Below the pieces are notes generated by a model. The model saw only the letters and a program-made list of their open reading frames with translations, made no database searches and was not told where the DNA came from. Shown piece by piece: positions 39,864-47,465 of a stretch of DNA of 64,000 nt (positions are counted from its first letter, which is position 1; every line of letters starts with the position of its first letter). Source of the stretch: Micromonospora sonchi (lineage in GTDB: Bacteria > Actinomycetota > Actinomycetes > Mycobacteriales > Micromonosporaceae). The DNA is taken from positions 17,467-81,466 of the forward strand of contig NZ_BMNB01000032.1 of NCBI RefSeq assembly GCF_014646235.1, in the 5' to 3' direction. The translations under genes and the position numbers were made by a program.

Positions 39864-42412
39864 GCCGGTTCCCCGTCCTCGTCCTCGGGCACGTGATACG
39901 GCACCAGCACGACGCCGCGGTCATCCGGGCCGTCCCAGAGCACCACCCGGTCGGGGCGGGGCCGCCACTCCACCGCCCGACCGAACACCGGTGTGAGCTG
40001 GGCACCCGGTACGCCCGCCACCGCCACGGCGGTCAGCTTGTCGACGGTCTCCTCCGGCTCCAGCAACGCGGCGAAGGAGGGCACGGTACGCCACCAGCCG
40101 AGCACGTGCTGCCCGACCGGCGGTCCCTCGTACAACAGCGTCCGCAGTCGCGAGGGCGGCAGTTGCTCCGGTGACGCCACATCCAGCCCGAACACCACCA
40201 GGTAGGCCGGCTCACCGGTCTCCAGGGCGGCAAGCAGACCGGCCAGGTCGACCGTCTCGACCGGATGCCGCTCGGTCAGCTCCGCCGCCAGGTCGTCGGC
40301 CAACGCTCGCGACACGGCGTCCGGCGCGGCGATCAGGAATCGTGCCGCGCCCGGCGGATGGTGGGCCGCGGTGCTTCGGGCGGCCATCGCCAACAGCCGG
40401 GTCCCCTCCGGGCGCGGACCGAGGACGGCGAGGTTCCGCCCAGCGGCCGGCCCGAGCGGCACCGTCACGGTGCTCCGCGCGACATCCACGGCGCGCCCGA
40501 GCAGCGCGGATGGGGCCAACGACCGCCCGGCGAGGGCCGCCCGGTAGCGCGGATCGTTGTTCAGCAGCGGGCGGGCGTAGCCGGCGAAGACCACCGGCGG
40601 CGTGGACTCCTTCGCGCGCGCCGCCCAGAGCCGATGCCGCAGCCGCTCGGCCGTCTCCGGGTCGTCCTGCGGATCAGGAAACCGGACCATCCGCTCGTGA
40701 CCCCGGATCGCACCCCGCGGACCGCCCAGCCCGCCCGCGGTGTTCACCACCGCGCTGCCCACCGGCAGGCCGGCCGCGGCGTCGTTCGTCGGCTCCAACA
40801 CCGCCGCGCCACCCGGCAGCGCCACCCGCACCGGGAACTGGCCGAGCAGCGAGTCCCGGTACCCGCCGTCGGTGCGGGCACCCAGCCCCAGGTCACCGTC
40901 GCCGGCCAGGACCAGATGCACACCGTACGCCCGGCCGGTCCGCGCCAGCTTGTTCAACCGGGCGCCGGCGTCGGTGGCGAGCCGGTCCCGTTCGGCGAAG
41001 AGCAGCTGCAGGTTGTCCACCACGCAGACGATCCGGGGCAGCGGACGGTGTGCCCGCAGCTCCGCGAAGCGTTGCCCACCGACACGCGCGGATGCCTCCG
41101 TGCGTCGGTGGACCTCGGTGATCAACTGATCGAACAGGTCGAGCACGTACTCCCGGTCGGCGGCCATCGCGGCCGCCCGGACCTGCGGGATCCAGGACCG
41201 GTCCCGCTCGGTCTGCAGGAACTCCGCGAAGGACTCACCCGCGCCGAGATCGGCCAGGTACAGCGACAGTTCGTCCGGGCCGTACCGGGCGGCGAGACCG
41301 AGCAGCGCCGTGGTCAGGAAGGCGGAACGACAGGCCGGTGACCGGCCGCCGACCAGCCAGTGCGGTGCCAGTTCGGTGAAGCCGAGCGATACCGGCCGAC
41401 CACCGGCGTCGCCGATCGTGGTGCTCAGCCCGTCGCCCGCGTCCGCCTGCCACAGCTTCTCCTCGATCGGTGGCAGGAGGTCGGGCAGGGACAGTCGGCT
41501 ACCGGCCTCGACCTGCGCCGCGATTCGCCGGCAGACCGCGTCGACCAACTCGGCCGGTGGATCCGGCTCGAGGAACACCGGCGAGTTCAACCCGGCGCCG
41601 GTGCCCGGGGTGGCGAAGGGAGCGTCGGGCGGGTCGCCCAGCAGCGCGTACCCGGTGCGCATCGCCACCGTCGTGGCCCTGGGCAGTGGCGCCCGGCCGG
41701 CCGGCGGACCGCCCGCGACGATCAGGTGCAGTCCGGCGGCCGGCCCCTGCTCGGCGAGCGCCTCGATCCGCGTCAGGTCGGTCGGCTCGGTCTGCTCGGG
41801 CAGCGCAGCCATCACGAGCAGCAGCAACCGGTCGTGTCGGCGGGGGCCGGACGACCCTGGCGCCACCCACCGCTCCGCCTCGGACAGCGCGGCGCGCAGC
41901 CCTGCGGAATCGGTGGCCGGCGGGGACAGCACCCCGGCATCGCCGAGGGCCGCGAACGGCGCCAGGGCCATCCCGGCCGCGTCCACCACCCGGACCAACA
42001 GGGCGCCTGCGGGTGTCGCTGCCAGCAGCCGCAGCAGTACGGCCCGGAGCAGTCCGGCGACCCGCGGATCGTGCGCGTCGGTGTCCACCGCCAGGTGGCC
42101 GGCGCCGAGGAGCGGCACCACGGCGGGGAAGCGAGCGTCGTCCAGCGGTGCGGCAGCGCCGATCCGGACGAAGGGCGGCGGACCTTCCCCCGCCGGGGTC
42201 GCCGGGTCGAGGACGTCCAGGGCGGTGCCGGCCCAGCCGGGCGCCAGGATCGCCGCTGCGGTGGACAGCCGTTCGGCCAGCGCGTACTGGCGACGCTGGT
42301 CGGCGGGAGCGGGGCGGATGTCGTCGAGGACTGAGGCCGCTGCCGCCGCCGTAGCGGCGGCCCGGCGGTGCAGCGCGGCGGCACGAAGCGTCCGTGCCTT
42401 CGGACCGCCCAC
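39860..42412 (-). CDS. FtsK/EccC-like protein with degenerate ATPase motifs
   Basis: 850 residues from GTG 42412, which has GGAGGAGGGG upstream; an in-frame GTG at 42442 gives 860. The middle and C-terminal parts follow the FtsK/SpoIIIE fold (LARTGRAYGVHLVLAG, ARYGPDELSLYLADLGAG). At the Walker A position the sequence is VGGRSPACRSAF: the lysine is Arg362 and the preceding Gly is Cys. At Walker B it is VCVVDNLQLLF: the catalytic Glu is Asn467 after Asp466. A second, C-terminal domain (LAVLGPRPEGTRLLAM) also lacks GKS/T. It is therefore likely a non-hydrolysing scaffold. No membrane helix is visible in it, and its coupled neighbour provides one. Confidence 0.75.
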   Translation of the reverse strand: MGGPKARTLRAAALHRRAAATAAAAASVLDDIRPAPADQRRQYALAERLSTAAAILAPGWAGTALDVLDPATPAGEGPPPFVRIGAAAPLDDARFPAVVPLLGAGHLAVDTDAHDPRVAGLLRAVLLRLLAATPAGALLVRVVDAAGMALAPFAALGDAGVLSPPATDSAGLRAALSEAERWVAPGSSGPRRHDRLLLLVMAALPEQTEPTDLTRIEALAEQGPAAGLHLIVAGGPPAGRAPLPRATTVAMRTGYALLGDPPDAPFATPGTGAGLNSPVFLEPDPPAELVDAVCRRIAAQVEAGSRLSLPDLLPPIEEKLWQADAGDGLSTTIGDAGGRPVSLGFTELAPHWLVGGRSPACRSAFLTTALLGLAARYGPDELSLYLADLGAGESFAEFLQTERDRSWIPQVRAAAMAADREYVLDLFDQLITEVHRRTEASARVGGQRFAELRAHRPLPRIVCVVDNLQLLFAERDRLATDAGARLNKLARTGRAYGVHLVLAGDGDLGLGARTDGGYRDSLLGQFPVRVALPGGAAVLEPTNDAAAGLPVGSAVVNTAGGLGGPRGAIRGHERMVRFPDPQDDPETAERLRHRLWAARAKESTPPVVFAGYARPLLNNDPRYRAALAGRSLAPSALLGRAVDVARSTVTVPLGPAAGRNLAVLGPRPEGTRLLAMAARSTAAHHPPGAARFLIAAPDAVSRALADDLAAELTERHPVETVDLAGLLAALETGEPAYLVVFGLDVASPEQLPPSRLRTLLYEGPPVGQHVLGWWRTVPSFAALLEPEETVDKLTAVAVAGVPGAQLTPVFGRAVEWRPRPDRVVLWDGPDDRGVVLVPYHVPEDEDGEPA

Positions 42413-42597
42413 CGTGTCCCCTCCTCCGCCCGAGGTCGGCACCCACTCGCCGGGCAGGAACGACGGTATCCCAGCGGAGGCTCGACCCTTGGGATGCGTG
42501 ACGGCGGTGCGCCGAACTTGTCGTGGATCTCACCGATCGACGGCGATCCGTCACGATCTGCTGAATCTGGGGCATTGGGCCGATGGCTGACAAGCGA

Positions 42598-42603
42598 TAG
42601 CCT
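42598..42603 (+). promoter_or_regulatory. -10-like box at the start of the 191-residue gene
   Basis: TAGCCT ends 6 bases before GTG 42610. However, AGGAGG (42605-42610) would suit a second in-frame GTG at 42619, so the start is uncertain by 3 codons. Confidence 0.35.
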
Positions 42604-42609
42604 CAGGAG

Positions 42610-43185
42610 GTGGAATCAGTGCCGCCCCCCGCCGGTTCCCAGGTCTCCCGCGTACCGGCGCAACGGACCCCGCCGAAGGAACTGGCCCCGCCCGCGGTCG
42701 CACCAGCGCCGCAGCGGCCCCGCCGGCGGCTCCGGACGGTGCTGGCCGTGGTCGCCGGGACAGTCGCGGCGTTGTGCCTGGGCGGCGGAGTGACCGGCTA
42801 CCTCCTCTACGACCGAGCCACCGCCCCTGATCGCAGTGCACCCGATGTCGTAGTAGACAACTACTTGCGCGCCTTCTTAGTGGACCGTAACGACGTGCGT
42901 GCAAACCTGTTTGTCTGCGAAGGAAACACAGACTTCGCCGCAGTGCGCGCACTTCGAGCGGAGGCCCTGCGACGCGAGTCTGACTTCGGCGTCACAGTGC
43001 GAATCAGTTGGGGAGCCCTTTACCAATTCGAGACGGCGCAGGGGCAGTCGGTCCGAACTACTCTTACAATAGCGAGCTCCGCCGAGGGTGAGTCGCGAAG
43101 TAGCAGACGCGAAGACTGGGTCTTCGACGTCACTGACAATGGTGATGGATGGCGAGTGTGCAGCGGACGGGTGACGGCAGGCTGA
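42610..43185 (+). CDS. Single-pass exported protein with mosaic codon usage
   Basis: 191 residues (188 if GTG 42619 is used). A Pro-rich cytosolic leader and RPRRRLR precede one membrane helix (TVLAVVAGTVAALCLGGGVTGYLL). A small exported domain with two Cys follows (NLFVCEGN ... WRVCSGRV), similar in layout to NTF2-like lipoproteins. From about 42825 to the stop the codons change sharply: TTA, ATA, AGA, CTT, ACA and GGA appear, unlike all neighbours. One TTA is at 42877-42879 (residue 90), a rare codon that in streptomycetes depends on the bldA tRNA. It is the only plus-strand gene in the cluster. Function unknown. Confidence 0.65.
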   Translation: MESVPPPAGSQVSRVPAQRTPPKELAPPAVAPAPQRPRRRLRTVLAVVAGTVAALCLGGGVTGYLLYDRATAPDRSAPDVVVDNYLRAFLVDRNDVRANLFVCEGNTDFAAVRALRAEALRRESDFGVTVRISWGALYQFETAQGQSVRTTLTIASSAEGESRSSRREDWVFDVTDNGDGWRVCSGRVTAG

Positions 43186-43187
43186 CA

Positions 43188-43787
43188 TCACTCAAGCCAC
43201 AATAAGTGAACGGGCACCTCCATGGTGGTTGGTGACTGGCCGCGCCAGGCCCAGCGGTACCACTCCATCTCCGGTGCGACCCGTACGCAGATGTCGCCCT
43301 CCGCACCCGAGTAGGTCTCGGTCACCGCACGCAGCTCACGGTGCTCGACCGAGCCGACCATGTGCACCACCCGTCGGCCGACGACCGAGTCGGCCTCGAA
43401 GACCGGTGTTGGTGTCCGATGTGCCGGCGCGTCGAGCGAGACGAGCCGAATACCACCCCCGCCCGCCGCCGGCGTGGTGGTCCGCGAGACCACCGTTTCG
43501 ACCCAGACCCGCTCTACCGGCACCAGTGGTGCGAAGACCTCTACCTGGTCGGACTCGGCGCGGTACCACTCGTGTTCGGGGATGACCGGCACGTAGGTGC
43601 GGCTGTTCTGCAGCACTCGCTCGTCGGCCCGCAGGTCGCCCCGCCAGCCGAGGCCGGGCAGCCCGACCAGCACCCGTCGCCCGCGCAGGTCGACTTGTCC
43701 GGCCGCCGGGAGAACCTCGATCGGGCGAGGTGGCTGCGGAGCCCAGTCCGGCTGGTCGGCGAAGGGGTCGGGTAGCGGTTCGGTCAT
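43188..43787 (-). CDS. Unknown soluble protein of the T4SS-like cluster
   Basis: 199 residues, no signal or membrane helix. Pro/Asp-rich N-terminus (PLPDPFADQPDWAPQPPRP), then a beta-rich middle (RRVLVGLPGLGWRGDLRA) with repeated EHEWYRAES / EMEWYRWAW motifs, suggesting a duplicated fold of about 90 residues. It follows the VirB1-like gene by 13 bases and converges with the 191-residue gene, 2 bases apart. Probably the last gene of the secretion operon. No family recognised. Confidence 0.6.
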   Translation of the reverse strand: MTEPLPDPFADQPDWAPQPPRPIEVLPAAGQVDLRGRRVLVGLPGLGWRGDLRADERVLQNSRTYVPVIPEHEWYRAESDQVEVFAPLVPVERVWVETVVSRTTTPAAGGGGIRLVSLDAPAHRTPTPVFEADSVVGRRVVHMVGSVEHRELRAVTETYSGAEGDICVRVAPEMEWYRWAWRGQSPTTMEVPVHLLWLE

Positions 43788-43800
43788 GGCGTCGCTCGGC

Positions 43801-44976
43801 TCACCCGGTGCCCTTCAGCGGTGCGCCCTTCGACTGCATGAACGGCACCGGATCGATTGCGCTACGGCTGCTGCGGTCACCGTCGGTGTGCACCTCGAAG
43901 TGCAGGTGCGGCCCGGAGGAGTTGCCGCTGCTGCCCACCTCGCCGATCACCGCACCAGCCTCCACGGTGTCTCCGGCGGCGACCCGGGGACGACTCACCA
44001 TGTGACAGTAGCGGGTGACGATGCCCTGGGCGTGCAGGACATCGACGAACCAACCGCAGCCGCCCTTGCCCGGCCAGCCGTCCACGTTGCAGCTGTGCCG
44101 GCCCCTCCGATCCGGGTCGCATCGGGAGACCAGGACCCGGCCCGTCGCCGCGACGCGGATGAGGGTGCCCTTCGGCGCGGCGATGTCGACGCCGTTGTGC
44201 GCCGGACGGCTGGCGGTCCGGAAGCCGGATCCCACGCCACCGGGAATCGGCGCGGTCCAACCGGAGGCGGCGATGTCACCCGACGCGGCGGAGTCGCACA
44301 CCTCCTGCCCGGCGATCAAGACGGTCCGGGCTGCGCCGCCGGCCAGCGCGTCGACGATGCGGGCGGCCAACTCCTCGTGCTTGGCGTACGCGTCCGGGAA
44401 GGCGCTGATCTGCACCCGCTGGGCGGCTACGGTCAGCGGCAGCTTCTCCCAGCCGGACACCTCGACGAGCTTTTCGTAGAACTTGCGCGACGCGTACTCG
44501 GGATTCATCCGCTGGCGGACGGTGCCCCACGACGCCCGTTGCTGGAACAGGCCAACGGAGTCGTGGTCGGCACCGATGCCCTCGTGGGGGATTTCCCGCG
44601 ACTCGGCGACCGTGCGGTTGGCGAGATTGAGCAGTCGGGATTCCTGCATCGCGGTCGCCACGGCGATCACCCAGCCCCGGGGCGGCACCCTCATCTCCTG
44701 TCCGACCTTGATGATCACGGCGGCGTTGCGGAGCTGACGCTCGCCGTACCGGGCGAATCGGGGCATGGTGCCGGTAACGTCGACCTCGAAGTCACCGGTG
44801 CACTCGATACTGGTCGGGGTCAACTGCTGCTCGGCGGCGTCGCCGCCGAGTTCGGTGAGGAAGAATGCGCCGGTGCCGCCGGTACAGCAGAGGAAAGCCA
44901 GCGCTGCGGTGAGTGCGGCAGCGAGGGCGCCGACCCGGACCGGCCGGCGAGGGGGGCCGCTCTCGTCGCTACTCAT
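43801..44976 (-). CDS. VirB1-like cell-wall hydrolase (lysozyme-fold plus M23 endopeptidase)
   Basis: 391 residues from ATG 44976, overlapping the VirB8-like stop by 4 bases. One N-terminal membrane helix (VGALAAALTAALAFLCC). A lysozyme/SLT-like domain at about 85-210 has VIAVATAMQESRLLNL, DSVGLFQQRASWGT and QISAFPDAYAKHEE, with the catalytic Glu in MQES. The C-terminal M23 peptidase has HNGVDIAAPKGT and GPHLHFEVHTDG, giving the HxxxD and HxH zinc ligands. Such two-headed hydrolases (TcpG/PrgK/CwlT type) open the wall for Gram-positive type IV secretion. Cysteines in the middle may be disulfide-bonded. Confidence 0.85.
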   Translation of the reverse strand: MSSDESGPPRRPVRVGALAAALTAALAFLCCTGGTGAFFLTELGGDAAEQQLTPTSIECTGDFEVDVTGTMPRFARYGERQLRNAAVIIKVGQEMRVPPRGWVIAVATAMQESRLLNLANRTVAESREIPHEGIGADHDSVGLFQQRASWGTVRQRMNPEYASRKFYEKLVEVSGWEKLPLTVAAQRVQISAFPDAYAKHEELAARIVDALAGGAARTVLIAGQEVCDSAASGDIAASGWTAPIPGGVGSGFRTASRPAHNGVDIAAPKGTLIRVAATGRVLVSRCDPDRRGRHSCNVDGWPGKGGCGWFVDVLHAQGIVTRYCHMVSRPRVAAGDTVEAGAVIGEVGSSGNSSGPHLHFEVHTDGDRSSRSAIDPVPFMQSKGAPLKGTG

Positions 44977-45530
44977 CCCTGCTCCCAGTCCACGGCGTCG
45001 ACGAGCCACCGCCCGTCCGGTGCCACCAGCTCGAGCCGGAGTTGCCCGGTGTCGAGCGGAATCAGCGCCTCCACGACAACTTCGCTATGGACCTGCACGA
45101 TCACCTCGTCCGTCACCGCGCGGGCCGGCACCCCGCCCGGATCGGCACCGGCGAGCTTGCCAGTGAGGGAAACCGTCGAGAAGGGGCGAAGGCCCGCACG
45201 CCAGTCCTCTGCGGTCAGGCCGGAGCGGCCCAGCCAGGCCGCCACGAACCGTTCCGCGACCTGCTCGGGCCTGGCCTCGCCGGGACGGGTGACCGGCGAC
45301 GGGGTGCTGGTGGTCGAGATCGCGCCGTCGTCACCCGTGGTCGGGTCCACCGTGGTGATCGGCTGCGCCGGCCGGTTGCTCAATCCGGCCGTCGGATCGC
45401 CGGGGCCGGCGACCAGTCGGGCTGCTCCGACCACGCCGAGCACCAGGACGGCGATGCCGGCGGCCAGCCCGAGCCGGGATCGCAGCATCCGGGTGAGCAG
45501 GAACTCGATCGTGCGCCGCACCGCGGTCAC
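44973..45530 (-). CDS. VirB8/TcpC-like membrane protein
   Basis: 185 residues. A short basic N-terminus and one helix (LGLAAGIAVLVLGVVGAARLV) precede a Thr/Pro linker. An NTF2-like domain follows (RPEQVAERFVAAWLGRSGLT ... RLELVAPDGRWLVDAVDWEQG). This is the layout of TcpC and VirB8 proteins, which sit at the outer face of the membrane complex and hold VirB4/VirB6 partners together. It overlaps the genes on both sides by 4 bases. The assignment rests on layout and position. Confidence 0.65.
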   Translation of the reverse strand: MTAVRRTIEFLLTRMLRSRLGLAAGIAVLVLGVVGAARLVAGPGDPTAGLSNRPAQPITTVDPTTGDDGAISTTSTPSPVTRPGEARPEQVAERFVAAWLGRSGLTAEDWRAGLRPFSTVSLTGKLAGADPGGVPARAVTDEVIVQVHSEVVVEALIPLDTGQLRLELVAPDGRWLVDAVDWEQG

Positions 45531-47464
45531 CGAGCCTCGGAGCGGACCCGGGGCGCCGGCTTCTCGGGAGCCCGCTCGGCCGATCCGGGACGGTAGATGA
45601 CGAAGGATGGGTTCTCATCCGGTACGTCCGGCTCGCTCCACGAGGCGGGCTGTCGGCGACGGGGTCGGGGCGCGACGGGACGGGGTTCGCGGCGTTGCTC
45701 CTCCGCCGGGCCGGACGCGTCGTTGGCCGTCCGGGCGTCCGGGCGCTTGGGCTCGGCTGGTGCGCCGCTCGGTGCCGGGTCCGGGCGGGCCTCCGGGCGC
45801 ACCTTCGGCTGCTCGACCACGACCGTCCGGCGCCGCCCCGGGCCGGGCTCGGTGGTGCCGCCCGGCTCGGCGACGTCGAGGCGGGCCGCGGTACGCATGT
45901 CCCGGAAGAACCGCCGATGCCAGGAACCGGCCGAGCTGACCGCCTCACTGCTGTCCTTGCCGCCGAGTTGGGTGATCCGTCGGTACGGGCGCAGCAGCAG
46001 CCAGCCGACCACCCCGCACAGCCAGACCAGCACCACCTGCAGCCAGCCCGGCAGGGTGGGGGTGTTCATGATGAGGTCCACCGCGAAGAGGTAGATGGCC
46101 GCGCCGGTGCCGAAGATCGCGATGTTGAAGAGGGCAGCGACCACCGCGTTGCCCAGCCGGCGCAGACCGGCGCTGGCCGGGCGGAGCAGGCCGATGGTGC
46201 CCAGGATCGGCGCGGCGATCACGGCCCACCGGAAGATCAAGAAGCCCAGCAGCACGAGCAGCGACGCGGTCAGGTCGAACATCGCGAAGAGCAACGCCGC
46301 GAGCACCGCGATGAAGCCCGCGCCAACCCGGTCCATGTCCCGGACGCCCTTCAGGTACTCGTAGGCTTCCGGGTCCTCCCGCTCGATCTGCTCCGCCACC
46401 GTCATCCACTGTTGCTTTTTCGCATTGATGGTGGCCTCGCGGGTCTGGGGATTAGCCCGGATCTTCTCTACTTCCTCCCAGGAGAGTGACTTGGCGTCGT
46501 AGAGGGCCGCGCCGTACTTGCGAGCGGTCTCGCTGTCGGCCGAACCGAGCACACCACGTAGCCAGTTGCGGTAGAGCATCGACTCGGTGGCGGTGTCGCT
46601 CGCTCTTACCGCTGGCGGTCGATTGTCCTTGCAAGCCGTCGGATTTGGATCATCGCACTTGTCGGCCGGGGTGTCTCTCGTCGTTGGTCCGACGGCGTCG
46701 TGTACGACCCCCAGTGTGGAGACGAGGGCGCCGTCGGCGAGGTTGGCGGACTTGACCGGCCAGGCGGCCAGCGCGGTGATCGCCACCATCACCACGAGGG
46801 CCCAGCCCGCCGTGGTCATCGCGTTGCTCATGTCGGACTGCCGGGAGCGCCAGAGCAGGTAGAGACCGACCACGCAGAGCGTGACGATGCCGAAGACGCT
46901 GAACACCTTCTGGTAGATCGCCTTGGTCGCCTGGTCCACGAGCGGATCCGCCCAGCCCCACATGGTTCCCGGGTCCCAAGCGCGCTCCCGCAGGGCGTTC
47001 GAGGCGCCGATGATCGCCGTGGCGATCATGAACTCGCCGTTGGCGATGGTGTTGGTGAATTTGTAGTCCGGGTGCAGCAACGTGGTTGCGCACCCGGATT
47101 CGATCTTGTAGGTGCTGTAGCTGTAGCCGGCGTAGCCGTAGTCGCTGTAGTAGCCCTTCGGCCCGGGCAGCTTGGAGGCCTCCGGCCGGGAGGCGAACCA
47201 GCCGGCGACGCCGGAGTCCGGCGCGGTCGGCGTCGGGGGGTTGCGGCAGGTCGCCTCGGCCTCCGCCACCTGTTGAAGCTTGGTGACGCAGGCGCGGAAG
47301 TCGACCTGCCACTCCTGCGTCGTGCAGAGTTCTGCGGCTGCCTGGTACGCGACCGGGGCGGCGTACGCGGGTGTGCTGGTGAGCCCGGGCCAACCGATCG
47401 TGGCCGCGGCGAGAACGCCGAGCGCCAGGAGGAGCGCCGTGATCCGTACCCGGGCCCTCGCCAT
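45527..47464 (-). CDS. VirB6/TrbL-like polytopic membrane protein
   Basis: 645 residues; ATG preceded by GGAGG. A cleavable signal peptide (LLLALGVLAAATIGWPGLTSTPAYAA) and an exported, Tyr-rich region with several Cys come first. At least six membrane helices follow between about 180 and 470 (for instance VFSVFGIVTLCVVGLYLLW and MFDLTASLLVLLGFLIFRW). The last about 160 residues are Pro/Arg-rich and disordered. This suits the VirB6/PrgH channel subunit. A patch around 46600-46690 uses less GC-rich codons (CCA AAT, CGA, GTA AGA) than its surroundings. It starts 1 base after the VirB4 stop. Confidence 0.75.
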   Translation of the reverse strand: MARARVRITALLLALGVLAAATIGWPGLTSTPAYAAPVAYQAAAELCTTQEWQVDFRACVTKLQQVAEAEATCRNPPTPTAPDSGVAGWFASRPEASKLPGPKGYYSDYGYAGYSYSTYKIESGCATTLLHPDYKFTNTIANGEFMIATAIIGASNALRERAWDPGTMWGWADPLVDQATKAIYQKVFSVFGIVTLCVVGLYLLWRSRQSDMSNAMTTAGWALVVMVAITALAAWPVKSANLADGALVSTLGVVHDAVGPTTRDTPADKCDDPNPTACKDNRPPAVRASDTATESMLYRNWLRGVLGSADSETARKYGAALYDAKSLSWEEVEKIRANPQTREATINAKKQQWMTVAEQIEREDPEAYEYLKGVRDMDRVGAGFIAVLAALLFAMFDLTASLLVLLGFLIFRWAVIAAPILGTIGLLRPASAGLRRLGNAVVAALFNIAIFGTGAAIYLFAVDLIMNTPTLPGWLQVVLVWLCGVVGWLLLRPYRRITQLGGKDSSEAVSSAGSWHRRFFRDMRTAARLDVAEPGGTTEPGPGRRRTVVVEQPKVRPEARPDPAPSGAPAEPKRPDARTANDASGPAEEQRREPRPVAPRPRRRQPASWSEPDVPDENPSFVIYRPGSAERAPEKPAPRVRSEAR

Positions 47465-47465
47465 G

